The notes beneath the pieces were generated by a model, which ran no database searches, was not told the origin of the DNA, and saw only the letters and a program-made list of their open reading frames with translations. Of a DNA stretch of 64,000 bases, positions 58,462 to 64,000 are shown in pieces (the first letter of the stretch is position 1; the number at the start of each line of letters is the position of its first letter). The stretch covers positions 3,100,001-3,164,000 of the forward strand of contig NC_008699.1 in assembly GCF_000015265.1 (NCBI RefSeq). Reading direction: 5' to 3'. Position numbers and translations under genes: made by a program. Source of the stretch: Nocardioides sp. JS614. GTDB taxonomy: Bacteria; Actinomycetota; Actinomycetes; Propionibacteriales; Nocardioidaceae.

Positions 58462-60863
58462 GGAGCGTGTTGACCAGCGAGCAGCTGAAGGTCGCCGGGC
58501 CGTACTACCGCGAGCATCCCGAGCTGGTGGACCAGGTCTTCGCCGGGCCACACGACACCGCGGTGAAGGACGAGGTCTTGCGGCTGGTGGCCAAACTCCC
58601 GGACTGGCCGGTGACCGAGTACGCGAGCAATCGGCTGCTGGAAGGGGCAGATTGGGTGCTCGACTGGCTGCTCATCTTCCCCGGGGCCGGTTGGCGCGAC
58701 CGATGGGTTGCGGCCGGTGCCGACACGAACCCGCTGGGCTGGCTGCCCGAGCGCCACGGCGAGGACCACCGCGACCCGAAGACGGTGCGCCAGATCGCAG
58801 TCGCAGGGATGCGCACCCTGATCGTGTCGCGGGTGGTCCTGCCCGGCCACGAGTTCTTCGCGACCTGGAAGACCAAGGGCTATCAACAGGTCCTGGTGCA
58901 GCAAGATCCCGCCCTAATCGCCCGGATCGAGGCGTTCGCCGAGCAGCATCAGATCAGCCGTCGCCAACAGCGCGACGTCTGGACGGTACTGGCCAGGATC
59001 ATGCTCCACACCGGCAAAGACCTCCAGGACGTCAGCGCCGAGGACCTCTTCGAGCTGCGGGCCCACTACCGGGAGAAGCACGGAGTCCCCGCCGCCGGAC
59101 TGGGACAGACCTGGACCCTGCTGGCCGGGGTCGGCATCTTGCCCAAGGACTCCTCCCTGCGTGCCGCGCTGCGCGTGGGGCAACGCACCCCCGCCGAGCT
59201 GGTCGACCGCTACGGGCTCGCTCCCGGGCCCGTGCGTGACCTGCTGGTGCGCTACCTGGCCGAACGGAAGACCAACGTCGACTACACCACCTTGAAGTCG
59301 CTCGCGCGGATGCTGGCCGGCAACTTCTGGGCCGACCTGGAGCGCCACCACCCCGAACTCGCCGGGAGCGACACCCTGGCCCTGCCCAAGACGACGGTGA
59401 CCGCCTGGAAGGAGCGCCTGGCCGTCATCGTCGCCCCCGACGGGTCGAGGAGGCCGCGAGCCGACTTCCTCGACGTGCTGCTCACCGTGCGCTGCCTCTA
59501 CCTGGACCTACGTGACTGGGCGCTCGATGACGCCACGCTCGCACCATGGGTGGTGGCCTCACCAGTCACCCGCGCCGACGTGGCCGGCAACAAGAAACGG
59601 AAGCTGGCCCATCAAGCCCGCATCCACCAGCGCATCCGCGAACGAGTGCCGCTGGTCCCGCGGATGCTCGCCAGGCTGGAACAGGACCGCCGCGACGCCG
59701 AGGCGATGCTGGCCCTGGCCAAGCAGACACCTGCCGATGCCTCATTCAACTTCAACGGTCGCACCTATCAGCGGATCAGCACCCGGATCCGTGGCGGCCG
59801 CGGCCTACCTCCCGACCTGGCCTACGACGTGGTCTGCGTTGAGACCGGCGAACGCTTCAGCGTCGGCCGGACCGAGGAGGACGCATTCTGGCTGTGGGCG
59901 GTCGTGGAGACGCTGCGACACAGCGGTGTGCGCCTGGAGGAACTCCTCGAGCTCACCCACCTTGCGCTGGTGTCTCACCGGCTGTCCACCACCGGCGAGC
60001 TCGTCCCGCTGCTGCAGATCGTCCCGTCGAAGACGAACGAGGAACGACTGCTCCTGGTCACCCCCGACCTTGCCCGCGTCCTGGCCGAGATCATCAGCAG
60101 ACTGCGCAACCGCTACAACGGAGCCGTACCGCTGGTCGCGCGCTACGACAACTACGAAGCCACCACCGGGCCACCACTGCCGCACCTGTTCCAGCGTGAC
60201 TACGGCTCCGGTCCGACGGCGATGAGCCCAACCATGGTCCGAGTCACCCTGCGGGAGGTGGCCGACCGGATGGGCCTGACCGACACCGCAGGCAACCCCA
60301 TGCACCTGACCCCGCACGACTTCCGACGGGTCTTCACCACCACTGCCGTCCAAGACGGACTGCCGCTGCACATCGCCTCGCGGATCCTCGGGCACCGCCA
60401 CCTCAACAGCACCCAGCCCTACACCGCCGTCTTCCAAGACGACCTAATCCGCACCTTCCGAACCTTCGTCGATCGCCGCCGATCAGCGCGACCGGCCGAG
60501 GAATACCGCGAGCCCACCCCCGAAGAGTGGGACGAGTTCGAGGAACACTTCGCCCTGCGCCGTGTCGAGCTCGGCTCCTGTGCCCGGCCCTACGGGTCGA
60601 GCTGCGAACACGAGCACGCCTGCATCCGCTGCCCCGTCCTGCGTGTCGACCCCGCCCAGCTCGACAGACTCGAAGCCATCGCAGCCAGCCTCCTACAACG
60701 CATCACAGAAGCCGAGGAACGCGGTTGGCCCGGTGAGGTCGAACAACTCACGATCAGCCTGCGCGCCGCCCAAGACAAGATCTTGGCCACCGCACCACCT
60801 CGCAAGGGCAGCGTGTTCCTGGGAGATCCAGCCATACCCCCGACGAACGCGCCGCAAGCCTGA
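58458..60863 (+). CDS. Tyrosine recombinase 2, large form with Cys-rich tail
   Basis: 801 residues from a TTG at 58458 that overlaps the first recombinase stop. About 450 N-terminal residues form an extended DNA-binding region. The catalytic part shows Arg in LRHSGVRLEELLELTHLAL, a Lys/beta-hairpin region (LLQIVPSKTNEERLLLVTPDL), His-x2-Arg in LTPHDFRRVFTTTAVQDGLP and ILGHRHLNSTQPYTAVF with His and the Tyr nucleophile. The C-terminus holds CARPYGSSCEHEHACIRCPVLRVDP, four Cys and two His that can form a zinc knuckle. This tail is typical of a family of large integrases in actinobacterial elements. Confidence 0.87.
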   Translation: MRSVLTSEQLKVAGPYYREHPELVDQVFAGPHDTAVKDEVLRLVAKLPDWPVTEYASNRLLEGADWVLDWLLIFPGAGWRDRWVAAGADTNPLGWLPERHGEDHRDPKTVRQIAVAGMRTLIVSRVVLPGHEFFATWKTKGYQQVLVQQDPALIARIEAFAEQHQISRRQQRDVWTVLARIMLHTGKDLQDVSAEDLFELRAHYREKHGVPAAGLGQTWTLLAGVGILPKDSSLRAALRVGQRTPAELVDRYGLAPGPVRDLLVRYLAERKTNVDYTTLKSLARMLAGNFWADLERHHPELAGSDTLALPKTTVTAWKERLAVIVAPDGSRRPRADFLDVLLTVRCLYLDLRDWALDDATLAPWVVASPVTRADVAGNKKRKLAHQARIHQRIRERVPLVPRMLARLEQDRRDAEAMLALAKQTPADASFNFNGRTYQRISTRIRGGRGLPPDLAYDVVCVETGERFSVGRTEEDAFWLWAVVETLRHSGVRLEELLELTHLALVSHRLSTTGELVPLLQIVPSKTNEERLLLVTPDLARVLAEIISRLRNRYNGAVPLVARYDNYEATTGPPLPHLFQRDYGSGPTAMSPTMVRVTLREVADRMGLTDTAGNPMHLTPHDFRRVFTTTAVQDGLPLHIASRILGHRHLNSTQPYTAVFQDDLIRTFRTFVDRRRSARPAEEYREPTPEEWDEFEEHFALRRVELGSCARPYGSSCEHEHACIRCPVLRVDPAQLDRLEAIAASLLQRITEAEERGWPGEVEQLTISLRAAQDKILATAPPRKGSVFLGDPAIPPTNAPQA

Positions 60864-60897
60864 CCCCCGGGCCCGAGCCTGGCCGTAGAAGAAGCAG

Positions 60898-61122
60898 TTA
60901 GCCCCACCAAAGCCAGACGCCGGCGCCGGCGACGACCAGCACGACCGAAAGACCCACGAGCAGGTCGATCGCAAACTGGAACCGGCGCCAGGCGCGCCCT
61001 TCCCTGACGATCTGCTCAAGCATGCCCGGCCGCCATGGAGGTGGCTGACCGATCTCTTCCTCAAGCAGGGCGTGCAACCGATCCGGATCGATCGACTCCT
61101 GGTACGGGAGTTCCTCTGTCAT
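60898..61122 (-). CDS. Small membrane protein in the mobile element
   Basis: 74 residues, ATG at 61122 after AAAGGGGA. The first 50 residues are polar and acidic then basic (EELPYQESIDPDRLHALLEEEIGQPPPWRPGMLEQIVREGRAWRRFQ). One membrane helix follows (about 52-72: IDLLVGLSVVLVVAGAGVWLWWG), with almost nothing after it. No family recognised. It faces the recombinases with 34 bp between stops. It could be cargo or a regulator tied to the membrane. Confidence 0.6.
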   Translation of the reverse strand: MTEELPYQESIDPDRLHALLEEEIGQPPPWRPGMLEQIVREGRAWRRFQFAIDLLVGLSVVLVVAGAGVWLWWG

Positions 61123-61347
61123 CAGATCCCCTTTCGAGTGGTCCCGCCGTCGGCCCGCCTCGCGGAAAGCTCCTACAACCTAAGACGTAGCCAGTGGCGG
61201 ATCCGTTGGCATCGATGCCGAACTTTCCGTGGCTTTTCGGCGAAGGCTCGGCGGACGGCATTGGCAAGCCACGGGCCAAATGTGATGCTGATCACAGCCG
61301 CGATCATCGGGAACGCGGCCACATCACCCGCTCGGGAGGGACCAACC

Positions 61348-61704
61348 ATGAAAGCAGTTCGCGCAGCAGTCGTGCTCGGAGTGAGCATGTTCCTCGCCCT
61401 CAGTGCCAACCCGGCATGGGCCAACGACTTCCAGGCCACGACCACCGGCGCCCGAGCCAATTGGACCGATGTCCCAGACCGGCTCACCGCTACCGACACT
61501 GCCGCGGACGGAGACGCGGCCGTTGCCCAGCTGCGTCGACCCAACGGCACGATCGAGACCGTGATCGCATCCGGGGGATCCGGAACCAGCAACTCGCAGA
61601 CCTTTTCCGGCATCACTGAAGACGCTGCGATCGAGATCCGGGCATGCCGTCGTAGCGGCGGCGTGATCGTCGGCTGCGGCTCCTGGGTCGGAGGGTTCTC
61701 CTGA
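61348..61704 (+). CDS. Small secreted protein in the mobile element
   Basis: 118 residues, ATG at 61348 after CTCGGGAGGG. The signal peptide (about 1-26, VVLGVSMFLALSANPAWA) predicts export. The mature part is beta-rich: NDFQATTTGARANWTDVPDRLTATDTAADGDAAVAQLRRPNGTIETVIASGGSGTSNSQTFSGITEDAAIEIRACRRSGGVIVGCGSWVGGFS, here with two Cys that could pair (ACRR and GCGS). It looks like a small folded domain of the kind found in secreted actinobacterial proteins of unknown role. It is followed by a strong terminator, so it has its own transcript. Confidence 0.65.
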   Translation: MKAVRAAVVLGVSMFLALSANPAWANDFQATTTGARANWTDVPDRLTATDTAADGDAAVAQLRRPNGTIETVIASGGSGTSNSQTFSGITEDAAIEIRACRRSGGVIVGCGSWVGGFS

Positions 61705-61741
61705 CAGGCCACAGCTTGACGTGAATCGGCACACCCCCTGG

Positions 61742-61783
61742 CTTGGCGCCTCGACAACGGATCGAGGCGCCAAGTGTTCTCTT
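61742..61783 (+). terminator. Intrinsic terminator after the secreted protein
   Basis: CTTGGCGCCTCGA (61742-61754) and its exact complement TCGAGGCGCCAAG (61762-61774) form a perfect 13-bp stem with a 7-base loop. TGTTCTCTT, T-rich for this genome, follows. It lies 37 bp after the stop at 61704. It is the clearest intrinsic terminator in the window. Confidence 0.85.
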
Positions 61784-61975
61784 CCATACGGTGTCACGGC
61801 ACGGTCAGTACCATCTGGCGACGACGATGTAGATCGCCTCTGTGACGCGTCGGCGACCAGCGTGCTTGATGCGGCTGGTGCTCCGCGCGCCGCGACTCAT
61901 GGCGACGTGACCGGAACGCAGGACGACGCCGACCTGACTCCGAGGGCGCGAAGCGCTCGCTCGCAGCGTGCTCCA
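61784..61975. other. Non-coding end region of the mobile element
   Basis: About 190 bp between the terminator and the right repeat. No gene or clear hairpin was seen. It contains GATGTA (61826-61831), which also occurs near the left end (57185-57190). A remnant of element end sequence needed by the recombinases is likely. Confidence 0.4.
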
Positions 61976-61989
61976 GAGTCGCTAGTCCA
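61976..61989 (+). repeat. Right direct repeat (candidate attR core)
   Basis: GAGTCGCTAGTCCA, 12 of 14 identical to GAGTCGCTCGGCCA at 57137-57150, same strand. Nine bases (GAAAAGCAG) separate it from the DUF4192 5' part. It is the element-borne copy, and read in the DUF4192 frame it mimics the target (W-T-S-D-S against W-P-S-D-S). Confidence 0.58.
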
Positions 61990-61998
61990 GAAAAGCAG

Positions 61999-62073
61999 GA
62001 AGCCGAGCACCACGGGCACCAGGGCGAGCACGTCCTCGGGCGTGCGGGCGGTCATGGCGGTGGAAGAAGTCAT
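61999..62073 (-). pseudogene. DUF4192 gene, 5' part
   Basis: From the ATG at 62073, 25 codons encode MTSSTAMTARTPEDVLALV then PVVLGF, the start of a DUF4192 domain. The frame then runs into element sequence (LLFWTSDSGARC...) and stops at 61897. The remaining body of the gene is at 56281-57150. The separation by 4,848 bp, a multiple of three, keeps the outer frames matched but both parts are interrupted by stops inside the element. Confidence 0.82.
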
Positions 62074-62199
62074 GGGTCGAACCTCCCCGCGATCCCCGAC
62101 GGTCGGGGCCGGTCCGGACCGGGCCTGTGGGGAACCCGGTCGCGCCGCTCGCTGTGGAGGGTGAGCGGGTCGGTCGGCGGGAGGAGGTACGTTGCGCCC

Positions 62200-63531
62200 G
62201 TGCGTGCGGATGCGTCGGTGCTCCACCTCGACCTCGACGCGTTCTTCGCAGCGGTCGAGCAGCGCGACAAGCCGTCGCTGCGCGGCAAGCCGGTGGTCGT
62301 CGGCGGCATCGGCGGCCGAGGCGTCGTTGCGACCGCGTCGTACGAGGCGCGCAGGTACGGCGTGCACTCCGCGATGTCCACCCGGGAGGCCCGGTCGCGG
62401 TGCCCGCACGCCGCGTTCCTCAGCGGCCGCTTCCACGCCTACCGCGACACCAGCGCGCAGGTGATGCGGGTGCTGCGGGCCGTCTCGCCCCTGGTCGAGC
62501 CGCTGTCGCTGGACGAGGCGTTCGTCGACCTGGAGCAGGCCGGCCTCCCGGACCTGGCCGTGCCCACCGTCACCGCGTTCGCCGAGGACCTGCGCGCCCG
62601 GGTCCGCGAGGTGACCGGTGGGCTGACCGCGTCGGTCGGCATCGGCACCTCGAAGTTCGTCGCGAAGGTCGCCAGCGACCTGGACAAGCCCGACGGCCTC
62701 GTCGTCGTCGCGCCCGGCACCGAGCTGGAGCTGTTGCGGCCGATGCGGGTCACCGTGATCCCCGGCGTCGGCCCGGCGACCGCGGAGCGGCTGCGGCGGG
62801 TGGGCATCCACACCGTCGCCGACCTCGAGACGGTGAGCGAGGACGAGCTGGTCCGGCTGCTCGGCAAGGCCAGCGGGCACTGGCTCTTCCACCTGGCCCG
62901 CGCCGTGGACGACCGGCCGGTCGTGGCCGAGCGGGAGGCCAAGTCGGTGAGCGTCGAGGGCACCTACGACACCGACCTGACCGACCGGCGCCTGATGGAG
63001 GGGCTGCTGACCCGCCAAGCGGGCGAGGTGGCCGGCCGGCTGCGCAAGCACGGCCTGTCCGGGCGCACCGTGACCATCAAGGTGCGCCTCCACGACTTCA
63101 CCACCCTGAGCCGGTCCACCACCCTCGCCTCCCCCACCGACGGCGCCGGCACCATCGCCCGGCTCGCGCGGGGGCTGCTGGCCGACCTCGACACCTCCGG
63201 CGGCGTGCGCCTGCTGGGCGTCGGCGTCTCGGGGCTCGCCGACTGGATCCAGGAGGACCTGTTCGGCGAGACCGGCGAGGAGGAGGTCGACCTGCCGGAG
63301 CTCGAGGTCCCCCACCACTCCCGTCGCACCTGGGCCCCCGGCATGGACGTCGTGCACACCGAGATGGGCCGCGGCTGGGTGTGGGGATCGGGCCGGGGCG
63401 TGGTCACGGTGCGGTTCGAGACCGCCGAGACCCCGCCGGGCCCGGTGCGCAGCTACCCCTCCGACGACCCCGAGCTCACCGCCTGGGAACCGCCGCGCCC
63501 GGAGCAGGAGCCGGAGGAGGAGCCGGGCTGA
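62200..63531 (+). CDS. dinB: Y-family DNA polymerase IV
   Basis: 443 residues from the GTG at 62200; GGGAGGAGG lies 12 bases upstream, and the frame is open back to a GTG at 62161. Catalytic Asp is in VLHLDLDAFFAAVEQRDKPSLRGKPVVVGG and the second site is SLDEAFVDLEQ. GIGTSKFVAKVASDLDKPDGL, IPGVGPATAERLRRVGI (HhH) and the little-finger domain with KVRLHDFTTLSRSTTLASP follow. The last about 90 residues (WAPGMDVVHTEMGRGWVWGSGRGVVTVRF) are an added small domain common in actinobacterial DinB. Translesion synthesis is the expected role. The clamp-binding motif may be WIQEDLFG. Confidence 0.92.
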   Translation: MRADASVLHLDLDAFFAAVEQRDKPSLRGKPVVVGGIGGRGVVATASYEARRYGVHSAMSTREARSRCPHAAFLSGRFHAYRDTSAQVMRVLRAVSPLVEPLSLDEAFVDLEQAGLPDLAVPTVTAFAEDLRARVREVTGGLTASVGIGTSKFVAKVASDLDKPDGLVVVAPGTELELLRPMRVTVIPGVGPATAERLRRVGIHTVADLETVSEDELVRLLGKASGHWLFHLARAVDDRPVVAEREAKSVSVEGTYDTDLTDRRLMEGLLTRQAGEVAGRLRKHGLSGRTVTIKVRLHDFTTLSRSTTLASPTDGAGTIARLARGLLADLDTSGGVRLLGVGVSGLADWIQEDLFGETGEEEVDLPELEVPHHSRRTWAPGMDVVHTEMGRGWVWGSGRGVVTVRFETAETPPGPVRSYPSDDPELTAWEPPRPEQEPEEEPG

Positions 63532-64000
63532 ACCGCACCGGCTCCCCCGGCCGCAGCTGCGCGCAGCGCCACAGGTCGTCGGGGTGCACGACGGCCAGCA
63601 CCGGGTAGCCGCCGGTCGGCGGGTGGTCGGCCAGGAACACCACCGGCCGGCCGCTCGGCGGCACCTGCACCGCGCCGAGCACCATGCCCTCGCTGGGCAG
63701 CTCGCCGGTGCGCACCCGGGCCGGCGCGGGCCCGGCCAGCCGCAGCCCCACCCGGTTCGAGTCCGCCTCGACGACGTACGCCGAGCCGCACAGCACGTCC
63801 AGCGCGTCGCTCGCGAACCAGTCGGCCCGGGGCCCGCGGGCCACCCGCAGCGGCGCGGGCCGGTGCGCGGGCGGGGTGTCCAGGGGGCGCGGCACGGTGT
63901 GCGGCGGACCCAGCGGGAGGGTCGCGCCCGGCAGCACGGGTGGTGGCCCGACCCACGCGAGGGTGTCGGTGGAGCGCGACCCGAGGACCGGCTCGACCGC
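63476..64000 (-). CDS. pxpC: 5-oxoprolinase subunit C / allophanate hydrolase subunit 2, start outside window
   Basis: The last 174 residues of a PxpC (KipA/AHS2) protein, entering from the right edge (AVEPVLGSRSTDTLAWVGPPPVLPGATLPLG). Later parts: LRVARGPRADWFASDALDVLCGSAYVV, VRTGELPSEGMVLGAVQVPPSGRPVVFLADHPPTGGYPVLAVVHPDDLWRCAQLRPGEPVRF. These are the usual blocks of the family that, with PxpA and PxpB, hydrolyses 5-oxoproline. The 3' end overlaps the dinB end by 56 bp. Its partner pxpB should lie to the right of the window. Confidence 0.88.
   Translation of the reverse strand, partial: AVEPVLGSRSTDTLAWVGPPPVLPGATLPLGPPHTVPRPLDTPPAHRPAPLRVARGPRADWFASDALDVLCGSAYVVEADSNRVGLRLAGPAPARVRTGELPSEGMVLGAVQVPPSGRPVVFLADHPPTGGYPVLAVVHPDDLWRCAQLRPGEPVRFSPAPPPAPAPGAAVPRR

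Larger units (their letters stand above)
57151..61998. mobile_element. 4.85-kb element with two tyrosine recombinases inserted in a DUF4192 gene
   Basis: Bounds are set by where DUF4192 coding stops on each side: TGG of the 3' part ends at 57150, and GGC TTC of the 5' part begins at 61999. Removing the segment joins the two parts in frame as LGF-WPSDSV. Contents in order: two coupled tyrosine recombinases (57226-60863), a small membrane protein on the other strand (60898-61122), a small secreted protein (61348-61704) and a strong terminator. Direct repeats of 12/14 flank it, and GGACTA (57159-57164) faces TAGTCC (61983-61988) near the two ends. It is reminiscent of Tn554-type and recombinase-pair elements, but no TnpC-like gene or resistance cargo was seen. 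Confidence 0.78.

Noticed and set aside
57185..61831. GATGTA near both ends of the element (57185, 61826), the Tn554 core hexamer
   Set aside because: The two copies lie at unequal distances from the DUF4192 break (about 35 and 170 bp), and GATGTA also occurs elsewhere (e.g. parE, cytochrome b). The GAGTCGCT repeats fit the junctions better.

Overview
The window is high-GC actinobacterial chromosome. Frequent GTG/TTG starts, 4-bp ATGA/GTGA gene overlaps, a principal sigma factor with a Lys/Ala-rich N-terminus, parC and parE near sigA, an LprG/P55-type lipoprotein-exporter pair and families largely confined to Actinobacteria (DUF5998, DUF4192, DUF7455) suggest Nocardioides or a close relative. 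The genus is an inference; nothing here proves it. No rRNA, tRNA or CRISPR array was recognised.

Layout. (1) 1-1,172: partial thiosulfate/mercaptopyruvate sulfurtransferase and thymidine kinase. (2) About 1,114-9,200: copper handling. It holds an EamA permease, CsoR, a Cu(I) ATPase carrying an N-terminal cupredoxin and a C-terminal YHS domain, His-rich and small membrane proteins, a decayed DUF2752 gene, a Tat-exported multicopper oxidase with (MDG)n repeats, an ArsR regulator and two DUF202 proteins. (3) 9,588-20,025: a sulfur block with two persulfide-dioxygenase/rhodanese fusions, DsrE2, TusA, a fused FeS/NrfD subunit, a cytoplasmic molybdopterin oxidoreductase, an Mrp-type Fe-S carrier ATPase and a SulP transporter. 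(4) 20,118-22,448: an OmpR-type two-component system with a Met-rich exported protein. (5) 22,610-28,090: a secreted SGNH hydrolase, a NarL-type two-component system and a solitary cytochrome b operon. (6) 28,050-56,143: mostly housekeeping genes, including phosphodiesterase, DUF5998, sulfotransferases, GNAT/acyl-CoA synthetase, parC, lprG/MFS, carbonic anhydrase, ackA-pta, crcB-DUF190-crcB, parE, sigA, HhH-GPD, a TetR/glycosyltransferase pair, a universal stress protein and two GCS2 ligases. (7) 56,281-62,073: a DUF4192 gene split in two by a 4.85-kb element with two tyrosine recombinases. (8) 62,200-64,000: dinB and a partial pxpC.

How the parts work together. The sulfur block reads as a possible path from sulfane sulfur to sulfate. 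Rhodanese, TusA and DsrE2 would relay persulfide, a dioxygenase would release sulfite, a cytoplasm-facing SoeABC-like enzyme would oxidise sulfite into the quinone pool, and SulP could move sulfate. The copper block appears to be under two controls. One is a CsoR-type operator in front of the Cu-ATPase gene. The other is a TGAAG-N6-TGAAG direct repeat that recurs in front of the Cu-ATPase/His-rich gene pair, the multicopper oxidase operon and the two-component operon itself. The 1.1-28.1 kb segment lies between genes that look like core chromosome and may be an acquired island.
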